From: Pseudomonas pergaminensis | GTDB lineage: Bacteria > Pseudomonadota > Gammaproteobacteria > Pseudomonadales > Pseudomonadaceae | Length of the DNA: 64,000 bases | Direction of reading: 5' to 3' | Assembly: GCF_024112395.2 (NCBI RefSeq) | Contig: NZ_CP078013.2 | Coordinates: 5,736,501 to 5,800,500, forward strand | In this document: positions 33,663 to 42,896 of the stretch, piece by piece | How positions within the stretch are numbered: position 1 is the first letter of the stretch | Layout: each line of letters starts with the position of its first letter | Notes under the pieces: generated by a model | Seen by the model: the letters and a program-made list of their open reading frames with translations, nothing else | Database searches by the model: none | Told to the model about the DNA's origin: nothing | Position numbers and translations under genes: made by a program

Positions 33663-35564
33663 TTATAAACGTGCCTGGCGCGCCGCACCGCTGCGCGATT
33701 TGGCCATTGCCGCCAGGCGCACTGCCACGTTGGCCGCGCCGTAGCCGGCATAGCCGTTCTTGCGCTGGATGATCTCGAAGAAAAACCGCCCCTCGAAAGG
33801 CTCGGTGTACACGTGAAACAACTCACCGCCCTGAGCGTCGCGGTCGTACAGCACGTTGTAGTACGCCAATTCGCTGAGGAACTCATCGTCAAAATCGAAA
33901 CGCGCCGCCAGGTCATCGTAATAGTTGAGCGGGATATCCAGCAGCGGCACCCCGGCCTCTTTGGCGCGGCGCACTTCGGCGAAAATATCCGCGCAGTCGA
34001 AGGCAATGTGGTGCACGCCCGAGCCGCGATAGCTCGATAGCGCGTGGGAAATCGCCGTGTTGCGGTTTTCGGAGATGTTCAGCGGCAGGCGGATCGAGCT
34101 GCAACGGCTGCGCAGGGCACGGCTTTTCACCAGGCCGTAAGGGTCGGGCAGCACCACTTCGTCATCGGCTTCGAAATCCAGCAGGCTCTTGTAGAACAGC
34201 ACCCAACTGTCGAGGCTGTCGGCCGGCAAGGCCATGGCCATGTGGTCGATGCGCAGCAAGCCGCCGCTGGACGACACGGCAGGCTGCAGGTTGAAGTCGG
34301 TGTCATACAAGCCGCCTTCGCTTTGATCCACCAGGTAAATCAGGCTGCCATCTGGCGCACGCACCGCCGCCAGTTCCAGCTCGTTGGGCCCGACCAGGCC
34401 GCGATACGGCTGGCCCTTGTACGCCACCGCCCGTTCCAGGGCTTTGGCGCTGTCCTTGACCCGAATCGCGGTGGCGCACAACGACGGCCCGTGGGCCTCA
34501 AAAAAGTTGTGCGCGAACGAATAGGGCTCGCAGTTGAGGATCAGGTTGATATCACCCTGGCGCAACAGGCTCACGCTCTTGGAGCGATGCTGCCCGGCCT
34601 TGACGAACCCCAGGCGTTCCAGCCAATGGGTGAGCTTGGCGCCGAGGCTTTCGTCCACGGCGAATTCGAGGAACTCGATGCCGTCGTATTCGCTGGCCGC
34701 CGGGGTGTCAAACAGAATCTCGACAGGTTGCGCTGGCACTTCCTGCTTCAGGCGCTCGCGGGTTTTCTCTTCCAGGTACAGCAAGGAGCGCAGGCCATCC
34801 GCCGCATTCGCGCGAGTCGGCGCGGCGCGGAAGCCGTCGTTGAAAATCTCCAGGGACAGCGGCCCGGTGTAGCCACTCTTGATGATCGGCGCGAGGAACC
34901 CCGCCAGGTCGAATTCGCCTTGGCCGGGGAAGCAGCGGAAATGCCGGCTCCACTCCAGGACGTCCATGGCCAGGATCGGCGCGTCGGCCATCTGCACGAA
35001 GAAAATCTTGTCGCCGGGGATCTCGGCGATGGCGCTCGGGTCACCTTTGAGGGACAAGGTGTGGAAGCTGTCGAGCAGCACGCCAAGGCTCGGGTGATCG
35101 ACCTGGCGCACCAGGTTCCATACCTGTTGCCAGGTGTTCACGTGCTTGCCCCAGGCCAGCGCTTCATAGCCAATGCGCAGGCCACGGCGGCCGGCGTGCT
35201 CGGCGAGCAGGCTGAGGTCGTCGAGCAAAATGCGTTCGTCACCCACGCAGTCGGCCGAGGCATTGCTGCACACCAGCACCAGGTCGGTGCCCAGTTCCTG
35301 CATCAAGTCGAATTTGCGTTCGGCGCGCTCCAGGTTGCGGGCCAGGCGGTCACGGCGGCAGCCTTCAAAGTCGCGAAACGGCTGGAACAAGGTAATGGCA
35401 ATGCCGAGGTCGGCGCACATCTGCCTGACTTCGCGGGGGCTGCCATCGTAATACAGCAGATCGTTTTCGAAGATTTCTACACCGTCGAACCCGGCCGCCG
35501 CGATGGCTTCGAGCTTTTCTGGCAGGGTTCCGCTCAAGGAAACAGTGGCAATAGAGCGTTGCAT
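33663..35564 (-). CDS. quiC: 3-dehydroshikimate dehydratase QuiC fused to an HPPD-like domain
   Basis: 633 residues. The N-terminal TIM-barrel (1-280) is a sugar-phosphate-isomerase-like 3-dehydroshikimate dehydratase making protocatechuate. Putative metal ligands are Glu134 ('IGYEAL'), Asp165 ('LLDSFH'), Gln191 ('FVQMAD') and Glu239 ('LSLEIF'), with His168 close by. The C-terminal half (about 300-620) holds two VOC modules like 4-hydroxyphenylpyruvate dioxygenase, with 'IDHMAMALP', 'GVHHIAFDC' and 'FFFEIIQR' giving a His-His-Glu iron set. P. putida QuiC1 has the same fusion. GGGAG precedes the ATG. Divergent from the MFS carrier. Confidence 0.92.
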   Translation of the reverse strand: MQRSIATVSLSGTLPEKLEAIAAAGFDGVEIFENDLLYYDGSPREVRQMCADLGIAITLFQPFRDFEGCRRDRLARNLERAERKFDLMQELGTDLVLVCSNASADCVGDERILLDDLSLLAEHAGRRGLRIGYEALAWGKHVNTWQQVWNLVRQVDHPSLGVLLDSFHTLSLKGDPSAIAEIPGDKIFFVQMADAPILAMDVLEWSRHFRCFPGQGEFDLAGFLAPIIKSGYTGPLSLEIFNDGFRAAPTRANAADGLRSLLYLEEKTRERLKQEVPAQPVEILFDTPAASEYDGIEFLEFAVDESLGAKLTHWLERLGFVKAGQHRSKSVSLLRQGDINLILNCEPYSFAHNFFEAHGPSLCATAIRVKDSAKALERAVAYKGQPYRGLVGPNELELAAVRAPDGSLIYLVDQSEGGLYDTDFNLQPAVSSSGGLLRIDHMAMALPADSLDSWVLFYKSLLDFEADDEVVLPDPYGLVKSRALRSRCSSIRLPLNISENRNTAISHALSSYRGSGVHHIAFDCADIFAEVRRAKEAGVPLLDIPLNYYDDLAARFDFDDEFLSELAYYNVLYDRDAQGGELFHVYTEPFEGRFFFEIIQRKNGYAGYGAANVAVRLAAMAKSRSGAARQARL

Positions 35565-35786
35565 GGGCGACTCCCGGCATTTGAGGATGGTCTTATTTAC
35601 GGCAAATTATTGGCCGCTAAACTGTCGACAGCAATTAAAATGTACGAACCGGTTAGTTTTTGGTGCGATTATCGAACACTATGCCGCTTTGGCGAATTGA
35701 CGATTTTTTAGCCGCTGCTCACCATCGATCCGGTAACAAAGACCCAGAACACACCATAAAAATTTCAAAAAAACGGGTACGACCTC

Positions 35787-37121
35787 ATGCCTCTGCAAAA
35801 CTCCGCCCTGGCCGCGCGCCCGGGCAACCCGCACGCCGGCATCGGCGACAAGATCCGCGGCGCCCTGGCCGTGGGTAAAACGCGCTGGGGCATGCTGGCC
35901 CTGGTGTTCTTCGCCACCACCCTCAACTACATCGACCGCGCCGCGCTCGGTGTGATGCAGCCGATCCTCGCCAAGGAAATGAGCTGGACGGCGATGGACT
36001 ACGCCAACATCAACTTCTGGTTCCAGGTCGGCTACGCCATCGGCTTCGTGCTGCAGGGCCGCTTGATCGACCGGGTGGGCGTGAAACGCGTGTTCTTCTG
36101 CGCGGTGCTGTTATGGAGCCTGGCGACCGGCGCCCACGGCTTGGCCACTTCGGCGGTGGGTTTCATGGTGTGCCGGTTTATCCTCGGGCTGACTGAAGCG
36201 GCCAACTACCCGGCCTGCGTCAAGACCACACGCTTGTGGTTCCCGGCCGGCGAACGGGCGGTGGCCACCGGTATTTTCAACGCCGGTACCAATGTCGGCG
36301 CGATGATGACGCCGATGCTGCTGCCGTTGATCCTGCACGTGTGGGGCTGGCAGGCGGCGTTCCTGTGCATGTCGGCACTCGGCGGGATCTGGCTGGTGTT
36401 CTGGGGCTTGAAGTACTTCAACCCGGAAGACCATCCCACCGTCAAACAATCCGAACTGGACTACGTGCAGCAGGAAGTCGAACCGGAACAGCCCCGCGTA
36501 CCGTTCAGCCGCATCCTGCGCATGCGCGGCACCTGGGCCTTCGCCCTCGCCTACTCGATGACCGCACCGGTGTTCTGGTTCTACCTGTATTGGCTGCCGC
36601 CGTTCCTGAACCAGCAATACAACCTGGGCATCAACGTGACCCAGATGGGCATCCCGCTGATCATCATTTACCTGACCGCCGACTTCGGCAGCGTAGGTGG
36701 GGGGATTCTGTCGTCGTTCCTGATCGGTCGTGGCATGAACTCGATCAAGGCGCGGTTGCTGTCGATGCTGCTGTTTGCCTGCTGCATCGTCGGCGTGATC
36801 ATGGCCGCCGGCTCAAGCCAGCTGTGGGTCGCGGTGTTTGCCATCTCCCTGGCGATTGGCGCGCACCAGGCCTGGACGGCCAACATCTGGAGCCTGGTGA
36901 TGGACTACACCCCCAAGCACATGATGAGCACGGTGTTCGGTTTCGGCGGCATGTGCGCGGCCATTGGCGGCATGTTCATGACCCAGATCGTCGGCCACAT
37001 CCTGACGGTGACCAACAACAACTACACCGTGTTGTTCACCCTGATCCCGGCGATGTACTTCATTGCGCTGACCTGGATGTACTTCATGGCCCCGCGCAAG
37101 ATCCCGACCGTAGACGTCTAA
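35787..37121 (+). CDS. MFS carrier, anion:cation symporter type (likely quinate/shikimate uptake)
   Basis: 444 residues with 12 predicted helices. The start of TM1 'ALVFFATTLNYIDRAALGVM' and 'GYAIGFVLQGRLIDRVGVKR' (motif A) match the ACS/hexuronate-type MFS group that takes up organic acids. It is divergent from quiC (222 bp between). The pathway around it makes quinate, shikimate or dehydroshikimate the likely substrate; that is inference. Its stop codon is one base from the end of the convergent DMT gene. Confidence 0.85.
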   Translation: MPLQNSALAARPGNPHAGIGDKIRGALAVGKTRWGMLALVFFATTLNYIDRAALGVMQPILAKEMSWTAMDYANINFWFQVGYAIGFVLQGRLIDRVGVKRVFFCAVLLWSLATGAHGLATSAVGFMVCRFILGLTEAANYPACVKTTRLWFPAGERAVATGIFNAGTNVGAMMTPMLLPLILHVWGWQAAFLCMSALGGIWLVFWGLKYFNPEDHPTVKQSELDYVQQEVEPEQPRVPFSRILRMRGTWAFALAYSMTAPVFWFYLYWLPPFLNQQYNLGINVTQMGIPLIIIYLTADFGSVGGGILSSFLIGRGMNSIKARLLSMLLFACCIVGVIMAAGSSQLWVAVFAISLAIGAHQAWTANIWSLVMDYTPKHMMSTVFGFGGMCAAIGGMFMTQIVGHILTVTNNNYTVLFTLIPAMYFIALTWMYFMAPRKIPTVDV

Positions 37122-37122
37122 G

Positions 37123-38001
37123 CTATCTGCGCCGCTGCTGCCAGGCAGCGGCCAGCCCGCTCATGCAGATCACCCCGATGCCGACCACCGTGGTCAGGTC
37201 CGGGGTGTGGTTGAACACCAACCAGCCCAACAACCCCGCGAACACGATCTGGCAATAGCCGAACGGCGCCAGCAAGGCCGGCGCCGCAAAGCGGAACGCC
37301 TGGGTCAGCATCAAGTGCGCGGTCATCCCGCACGTGCCCAGGGCCAGCATCAACACGCCATGCCACAGCGTGGGGACCTGCCAGAAGAACGGCACCATCG
37401 CACTCATCACCAAGGTATTGCACAGGCCGGCGAAGAAGTTGCTGGTGGTGGGCGTGTCGTATTGGCTGAGGATGCGCGTGAGCAGTTGGTAGAAGCAGAA
37501 GAACAGCGCCGAACACAGCGGCAGCAACACCGCCGGGGTGAACAGTTCGCCGCCGGGGTGGATGATGATCAGTACGCCGACAAACCCGCAGATCACCGCC
37601 AGCCATTGGCCACGCGTCACGTGCTCACCCAGCAGTGGCACCGAGAGCGCCGTCACCAGGATCGGCGCCAGGAAGTTCACCGCCGTGGCTTCCGCCAGGG
37701 GGATGTAATGCAGCGCCGTGGTGAAAAACAGGCTGGTGCCCAATAGGCACAGCGCCCGCACCACCTGCATCCCCGGCCGCTTGCTGCGCAACACCCGCAG
37801 GCCCGATTGCGGCAGGAAGATGCCTGCCATCAATAAGGTGTGCACCAGGTAACGGGCCCAGACCACCATCACGATCGGGTAGAACCCCGCCAGGTATTTG
37901 GACAAGGCGTCATGGCTGGAAAACAGAAACGTCGCCACCACAATCAGCAAAATGCCTTTGAAGGGGTGGTTGACGCCGGAAAGCGGAGTACTGACAGTCA
38001 T
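37123..38001 (-). CDS. EamA/DMT-family transporter
   Basis: 292 residues with ten hydrophobic helices in two EamA repeats (for example 'GILLIVVATFLFSSHDALSK' and 'LFFCFYQLLTRILSQYDTP'). RhaT/SAM-carrier-like DMT proteins of this length export or exchange small metabolites. It converges with the MFS gene with one base between stop codons, so the two may be co-regulated only loosely. Substrate unknown. Confidence 0.82.
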   Translation of the reverse strand: MTVSTPLSGVNHPFKGILLIVVATFLFSSHDALSKYLAGFYPIVMVVWARYLVHTLLMAGIFLPQSGLRVLRSKRPGMQVVRALCLLGTSLFFTTALHYIPLAEATAVNFLAPILVTALSVPLLGEHVTRGQWLAVICGFVGVLIIIHPGGELFTPAVLLPLCSALFFCFYQLLTRILSQYDTPTTSNFFAGLCNTLVMSAMVPFFWQVPTLWHGVLMLALGTCGMTAHLMLTQAFRFAAPALLAPFGYCQIVFAGLLGWLVFNHTPDLTTVVGIGVICMSGLAAAWQQRRR

Positions 38002-38179
38002 TGAATTCTCTTGCGTGGCGCACGGTAGGACTCAACCCGGTAATCTAGCAGCCGGGTCGGCGTCTGCCCCAAGAGCATAACCAAACACCGTGCGAACAGC
38101 GCACTAAATCACCGGATTCGAGTCCAACGCTGCACCTTAGCCCCTGCGTTGTACACTTTTTAACCAAGGCCCTGCCGCT

Positions 38180-38596
38180 ATGAAAAAAATACTCTTTGTT
38201 CTTTCTGCCCTTGCCCTGCTCACCGCCTGCAACCAAGAAGCCAAGGACGCGCCCAAGCCCGCGCCGGCTTCCGTACAGGCCACCCTGGTGCCGCAAACCC
38301 CACCCACCGACAAATGGGTCGGCAAATGGATCGGCGTCGAAGGCCTCAACCTGACCATCGCCAAGGACGACAGCATCGGCCGTGGTCACTACATCCTCAC
38401 CATGCAATACGGCCTCGACGCCGATGACTCGGGCACCTTCAAGGGTGAAGCAGCCGAGGACGGCATCACCTTCACCCGTCCAGACGGCCCGCAACTGCTG
38501 CGTGCCGGCGACGGTGCCGCCACCGGGCTGAAATGGCTGGCGGATAAAAAGGATTGCCTGGTGGTGGATACCGGCGAAGGTTACTGCCGCGACTGA
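38180..38596 (+). CDS. Lipoprotein of unknown function
   Basis: 138 residues. A lipoprotein signal peptide with lipobox 'LTAC' places the lipidated Cys at about 17. A proline/alanine-rich linker ('DAPKPAPASVQATLVPQTPP') leads to a compact domain containing 'WVGKWIGVEGLNLTIAKDD' and ending 'CLVVDTGEGYCRD', which has two cysteines that could form a disulfide. I do not recognise the family; the 'GKWxGxEG' pattern recalls small lipocalin-like beta-barrels. No operon partner. Confidence 0.8.
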   Translation: MKKILFVLSALALLTACNQEAKDAPKPAPASVQATLVPQTPPTDKWVGKWIGVEGLNLTIAKDDSIGRGHYILTMQYGLDADDSGTFKGEAAEDGITFTRPDGPQLLRAGDGAATGLKWLADKKDCLVVDTGEGYCRD

Positions 38597-38751
38597 AGCG
38601 GTATTGCTGACACAAGTTTCATCTGGCGCCCCTGCCGGGACCGGCCGAGAGCAGCGATACTACGCAGCTCTCGAACCTGTCGGACAGCCGGGCTGGCGCC
38701 ATTCCTACGCACCAACAACACTGTTCCAGAGTTCATCGAGAGGATTGCCCC

Positions 38752-39639
38752 ATGCTATGGAAAAAAGGCCGACGCAGCGACAACGTGGTAGATGCCCGCG
38801 ATGACACTGGAGGCGGTGGTGGCGGCATGCGCTTTGGGGGCGGCAAGGGCCTGAGCCTCACGGCCATCGTGCTGATCGTCGGCATCGGCTGGCTGACCGG
38901 CCAAGACCCCATGCAGATCCTCGGCCAGCTGACCGGCCAGATGGAACAGGCGCCGTCGGTGAGCACGCAGTCGCGCCAGGCCCCTCCGGCCAACGATGAG
39001 CAAGCTGATTTTGTCCGCGCCGTACTGGGCGACACCGAAGACACCTGGGGGCAGGTGTTCCAGGAAAACGGATTAGCCTACAAAAACCCGAAACTGATTC
39101 TGTTCCGCGGCCGGGTGAATTCGGCCTGCGGTGGCGCCACCTCGGCCAGTGGCCCGTTTTATTGCCCGGCTGACCAGCAGGTGTACCTGGACCTGGATTT
39201 CTTCCGGGAAATGTCGCAACGCTTCCAGGCCGCCGGCGACTTTGCCCAAGCGTATGTGATCGCCCACGAAGTCGGGCACCACGTGCAGACGCTGCTCGGC
39301 ATCTCGTCGAAGATCCAGGCCGCGCGCCAGCAGGGCCGGCAGATGCAAGGCGATGGCGGCCTGCTGGTGCGCCAGGAGCTGCAAGCCGACTGTTTTGCCG
39401 GGGTATGGGCCAACCGTGCGCAAAAGCGCCTGAACTGGCTGGAGCCTGGCGACATTGAAGAAGCACTGAATGCGGCCAACGCCATTGGCGATGACCGCTT
39501 GCAGCAACAGGGTCAAGGGCGCGTGGTGCCGGACTCGTTTACCCACGGCACCTCGGCACAGCGGGTTCGCTGGTTCAAGACCGGCTTCGCCCAGGGCCAG
39601 ATCACTCAATGCGACACCTTTACCGCCAAGAGTCTTTAG
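38752..39639 (+). CDS. YpfJ-type neutral zinc metallopeptidase, membrane-anchored
   Basis: 295 residues. A short cytoplasmic head rich in glycine is followed by one membrane helix (about 33-49). The periplasmic domain has the zinc motif 'HEVGHH' (172-177) and a downstream 'ELQADCFAGVWA' glutamate/aspartate helix, the signature of the KPN_02809/YpfJ family. Substrates are not known to me. Its TAG stop touches the ATG of the next hydrolase gene, so the two are likely co-expressed. Confidence 0.9.
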   Translation: MLWKKGRRSDNVVDARDDTGGGGGGMRFGGGKGLSLTAIVLIVGIGWLTGQDPMQILGQLTGQMEQAPSVSTQSRQAPPANDEQADFVRAVLGDTEDTWGQVFQENGLAYKNPKLILFRGRVNSACGGATSASGPFYCPADQQVYLDLDFFREMSQRFQAAGDFAQAYVIAHEVGHHVQTLLGISSKIQAARQQGRQMQGDGGLLVRQELQADCFAGVWANRAQKRLNWLEPGDIEEALNAANAIGDDRLQQQGQGRVVPDSFTHGTSAQRVRWFKTGFAQGQITQCDTFTAKSL

Positions 39640-40629
39640 ATGAATAAACGATTGGGATTGCTGCTGGGTTTGTTGGTCACCTGTTCCGCCTTGGCCGCCG
39701 GGCCTGCCGTAAAAGAGCATGGCGTAAAAGAAGTCAGTCCCGATCGTTTCCACCTGGAGGCCGGCGACCTCAGCCTGGGTTTAAGCCAGGACTGGACTAA
39801 ACCGCTGCCCCAGGTCACCCGCGCCTTGATCATCGTGCATGGTCGCCTGCGCAATGCGCAGACTTACCTGCACAGCGGTGAAGACGCCGCCGAGCATGCG
39901 GGCCAGGCCGCCCATACACTGGTGATTGCGCCGCAGTTTCTAAATGAATCCGACGTGAAGCGTAACCACCTGGACAACCAGCTGCTGCACTGGAATGGCA
40001 ACGACTGGATGGCCGGCGACCCCTCCACCGGTCCGGGGCAGATCAGCTCCTATGGCGTTCTCGACCAGATCATCAAGCACTTGGGCAACCGCAAGCTGTT
40101 CCCGGCGCTCAAAGAGATCGTGGTCGCCGGCCATTCCGGCGGCGGCCAGGTGGTGCAGCGTTTCGCGCTCACCGGACACGACCACCCAACCCTGCAGACC
40201 GAAGGCATCAGCCTGCGATACGTAGTGGCCAATCCATCCTCCTACGCCTATTTCACCCCGCAGCGCCCGGTGAAATTCGACACCGCCAGTTGCCCCGATT
40301 TCAACGACTGGAAGTACGGCCTGCAAAACCTGCCGGCCTATGCCAAGGGCCAGAGCGCCGAGCAGCTTGAGCAGGCCTACGTGTCCCGCAACATCACCTA
40401 CCTGCTGGGCCAGCAGGACACTGACCCGAACCACCCGGCGCTGGATAAAAGCTGCGCCGCCGAAACCCAAGGCGCCTATCGCCTGATTCGCGGGCACAAC
40501 TATTTTGACTACGTCAAGCAGCGTCATCCGCAGTTGAGCCATCAGCTGGTGGAAGTGCCGGGGGTGGGGCATAACGGGGATGGGATGTTTACGTCACCGG
40601 AAGGCCAACGGGTGTTGTTCGTCCAATAA
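39640..40629 (+). CDS. Secreted alpha/beta-hydrolase
   Basis: 329 residues with a signal peptide ('MNKRLGLLLGLLVTCSALAA'). The nucleophile elbow 'VAGHSGGGQV' gives Ser at about 167, 'IIVHGRLRNAQTY' supplies the oxyanion region, and the C-terminal 'VPGVGHNGDGMF' holds the catalytic His. The exported location and length fit a periplasmic esterase. It starts immediately after the stop of the metallopeptidase gene. Substrate unknown. Confidence 0.87.
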   Translation: MNKRLGLLLGLLVTCSALAAGPAVKEHGVKEVSPDRFHLEAGDLSLGLSQDWTKPLPQVTRALIIVHGRLRNAQTYLHSGEDAAEHAGQAAHTLVIAPQFLNESDVKRNHLDNQLLHWNGNDWMAGDPSTGPGQISSYGVLDQIIKHLGNRKLFPALKEIVVAGHSGGGQVVQRFALTGHDHPTLQTEGISLRYVVANPSSYAYFTPQRPVKFDTASCPDFNDWKYGLQNLPAYAKGQSAEQLEQAYVSRNITYLLGQQDTDPNHPALDKSCAAETQGAYRLIRGHNYFDYVKQRHPQLSHQLVEVPGVGHNGDGMFTSPEGQRVLFVQ

Positions 40630-40649
40630 CTGACGGAACCGGATAAAAC

Positions 40650-40739
40650 TGTGGGAGCGGGCTTGCTCGCGAATGCGGTGTGTCAGTCACTGAAAATGTT
40701 GACTGGCACACCGCATTCGCGAGCAAGCCCGCTCCCACA
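40650..40739. repeat. REPIN
   Basis: Arms beginning TGTGGGAGCGGGCTTGCTCG and ending with its reverse complement are perfect for about 33 bases. Between the convergent hydrolase and HAD genes. Confidence 0.93.
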
Positions 40740-40759
40740 TTGGATCTTCAGAGACCGAT

Positions 40760-41347
40760 CTAAATCATCCGGCGCAACACCGAGCAATCCTCGGCATGCC
40801 AATCTGCCAACTCCGGCCAGGGGTTCTCCGGCAGGTTCACCAATACCGTCCGCGTTCCCGCCGCCCGGCCACAGTCCAGGTCGAAGCGGTAATCGCCGAC
40901 CATCACCATTTCGCTCGGCGCCACGTCCCAAGCGGTCGCCAGCTTCAGCAAGCCATCCGGATCGGGCTTGGGTTGCGCATCATCACGCCCCAGCACGTCC
41001 TCGATGGCAAAGCAGTCCGCCAGGCCGATCGCTTCCAGGGTGATATGCGCCAACTCGCGCGCATTGCGGGTCAGGATGCCCAGGCGATAGCCACGTCCGG
41101 CCAGCTCGCGCACCAGTTCCACCGCGCCTTCGGCAGCCACCGAACCCAGCGCCAACGCCCGCTCATGCTCCAGCAGCCAGGCGTGCTTGGCCGCCGCAAC
41201 CTCCGTCGGCAACGCCGCCAAGTGAGTGAGGATGTCGTCCTCGGGCGGAATCTCCAGGGCCACGCGAATGGCCGCGAAGTCATGCACGGCGACCGTGAGG
41301 GTGCCGTCCATGTCGAACACCCAGTGCCTGACGTCCGCCAGGCTCAT
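40760..41347 (-). CDS. HAD-superfamily phosphatase
   Basis: 195 residues. Motif I 'VFDMDGTLT' with nucleophile Asp at about 11, motif II in 'LGILTRNARE', and motif III/IV 'KPDPDG' and 'MVGDYRFDLDCG'. The helical cap is short (GmhB/Gph-like subclass). The ATG at 41347 is chosen because it overlaps the upstream thioesterase stop by 4 bases; the longer open frame runs back into that gene. A phosphoglycolate or sugar-phosphate substrate is possible but not shown. Confidence 0.88.
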   Translation of the reverse strand: MSLADVRHWVFDMDGTLTVAVHDFAAIRVALEIPPEDDILTHLAALPTEVAAAKHAWLLEHERALALGSVAAEGAVELVRELAGRGYRLGILTRNARELAHITLEAIGLADCFAIEDVLGRDDAQPKPDPDGLLKLATAWDVAPSEMVMVGDYRFDLDCGRAAGTRTVLVNLPENPWPELADWHAEDCSVLRRMI

Positions 41348-42213
41348 GCCCAATCCTTGCGATGGCGAATCAGGCCTTCCTGGGTCACCGAGGCCACCAG
41401 TTGCCCGGCGCGGTTGTACACGCTGCCACGGGAGAAGCCACGGGAATTGCCGGCCCATGGGCTGTCCATGGCGTAGAGCAACCAGTCATCGGCACGCAGG
41501 TCGGCGTGGAACCACAGCGCGTGGTCGAGGCTGGCGACCTGCATATCTTTCTGCCACACGGTCTTGCCATGGGGCAGCAGCGAGGTGGTCAGCAGGCCGA
41601 AGTCCGAGGCGTAGGCCAGCAGGTATTTGTGCAGCGCCGGCGCGTCAGCCAGGGCGCCGTCGGCGCGAAACCACACGTATTTGACCGGGTCGGACGGTTG
41701 CGGGTTGAACGGGTCTTTTTCGGTGACCGGGCGCACTTCGATCGGCTTGGGGCACAGCAGCTTGTCGCGCATGTGCTCGGGGATCAGGTGCGCGCGCTGC
41801 TGGGTCAGTTCCAGCTCCGACGGCAGGTTTTCCGGGCCAACCACCACGGGCATGGTGGTCTGGTGATCGAAGCCCTGTTCGTCGTACTGGAACGAGGTGG
41901 TGCAAGTGAAGATCGGGTGGCCCTTCTGGATCGCGGTCACGCGGCGCGTACTGAAACTGCCGCCGTCGCGCACGCGGTCCACCGAGTACACCACCGGCAA
42001 CTTCGCGTCGCCAGGGCGCAAGAAATAACCGTGCAGGGAATGCACGTGCCGCGCTTCTTCTACGGTCTGGCTGGCAGCCGACAACGACTGGCCGAGCACC
42101 TGGCCACCGAACAATTGGCGAAAGCCCAGGTCCTGGCTGCGGCCGCGAAAGAGGTTTTCCTCGATCGGCTCCAGGGTCAGCAAGTCCACCAGATCTTCCA
42201 ATACTTGGCTCAT
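41344..42213 (-). CDS. tesB: Acyl-CoA thioesterase II TesB
   Basis: 289-residue double-hotdog thioesterase that hydrolyses medium/long acyl-CoA. 'NLFRGRSQDLGFRQLFGGQV' at the N-terminus and 'HSLHGYFLRPGD' are TesB signatures; the second half has 'ASLDHALWFHADLRADDWLL' with the active-site Asp. E. coli TesB is 286 residues. The ATG at 42213 gives the correct start; codons before it are not family-like. Coupled to the HAD gene by a 4-base overlap. Confidence 0.95.
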   Translation of the reverse strand: MSQVLEDLVDLLTLEPIEENLFRGRSQDLGFRQLFGGQVLGQSLSAASQTVEEARHVHSLHGYFLRPGDAKLPVVYSVDRVRDGGSFSTRRVTAIQKGHPIFTCTTSFQYDEQGFDHQTTMPVVVGPENLPSELELTQQRAHLIPEHMRDKLLCPKPIEVRPVTEKDPFNPQPSDPVKYVWFRADGALADAPALHKYLLAYASDFGLLTTSLLPHGKTVWQKDMQVASLDHALWFHADLRADDWLLYAMDSPWAGNSRGFSRGSVYNRAGQLVASVTQEGLIRHRKDWA

Positions 42214-42251
42214 AGAGCAACTCCTAAAATCTACGGGGCATTCCGGGCTGC

Positions 42252-42821
42252 CTATCCGTGCAGCGTGTCCAACCATTGGGCGCGGGTGATGCGATACAAA
42301 ACATGATGGCGCAGCGGGTCATCAGCTGCGACCTTGGGGTGTTCAAAATCTGCCAGCGGATCGTAATGCATACCGATGGCTTGCATGACTTTTTGTGATG
42401 GCAGATTGGCCTCCGTGGTGAACGCAACAATTTCGTCCAGGCTCAAGCGATCAAACCCACAGCGCAATGCGGTCCACGCGGCCTCGCTGGCGTATCCCAG
42501 GCCCCAGTGTTCGCGGGCCAGGCGCCAGCCGATCTCCACCGCCGGGGCGAAGTCGGCGTCGAAGCTGACATTCAGCAGCCCGGTAAGGCCGATGAATTCG
42601 CCGGTGTCCTTGCGCTGCAATGCCCACAGGCCAAAGCCGTATTCGGCGAAGTGGCCGCGAATGCGGCCGATCAACGCGGCGCTTTCCAAGTGGCTCAGTT
42701 TGGCCGGGAAATAACGCATCACCTGCGGGTCGGCGCACATGCGCGCAAACTCCGGCAAGTCGCTGTCGCGCCATTGGCGCAACACCAGGCGTGCACTTTC
42801 CAATTCCAGTATCGGCTCCAT
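42252..42821 (-). CDS. GNAT N-acetyltransferase (RimJ/RimL-like)
   Basis: 189 residues. 'LESARLVLRQWRDSDLPEFA' at the start and 'IGWRLAREHWGLGYASEAAW' (the acetyl-CoA pyrophosphate loop, R/Q-x-x-G-x-G/A type) are typical of the Acetyltransf_3 group that acetylates ribosomal protein N-termini or small amines. It lies upstream of tesB on the same strand with a 38-bp gap. The exact substrate cannot be told. Confidence 0.88.
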   Translation of the reverse strand: MEPILELESARLVLRQWRDSDLPEFARMCADPQVMRYFPAKLSHLESAALIGRIRGHFAEYGFGLWALQRKDTGEFIGLTGLLNVSFDADFAPAVEIGWRLAREHWGLGYASEAAWTALRCGFDRLSLDEIVAFTTEANLPSQKVMQAIGMHYDPLADFEHPKVAADDPLRHHVLYRITRAQWLDTLHG

Positions 42822-42896
42822 GGGTCCCCTCCCTTGCCATGTGCGTGAGTGTACAGCGCTGTTAAGATCCGTCGCAGGTTCCCGTCAGAAAATCCC

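Noticed and set aside
34044..35711. 555-residue plus-strand frame antisense to quiC
   Set aside because: Shadow of quiC, which carries recognisable catalytic residues.
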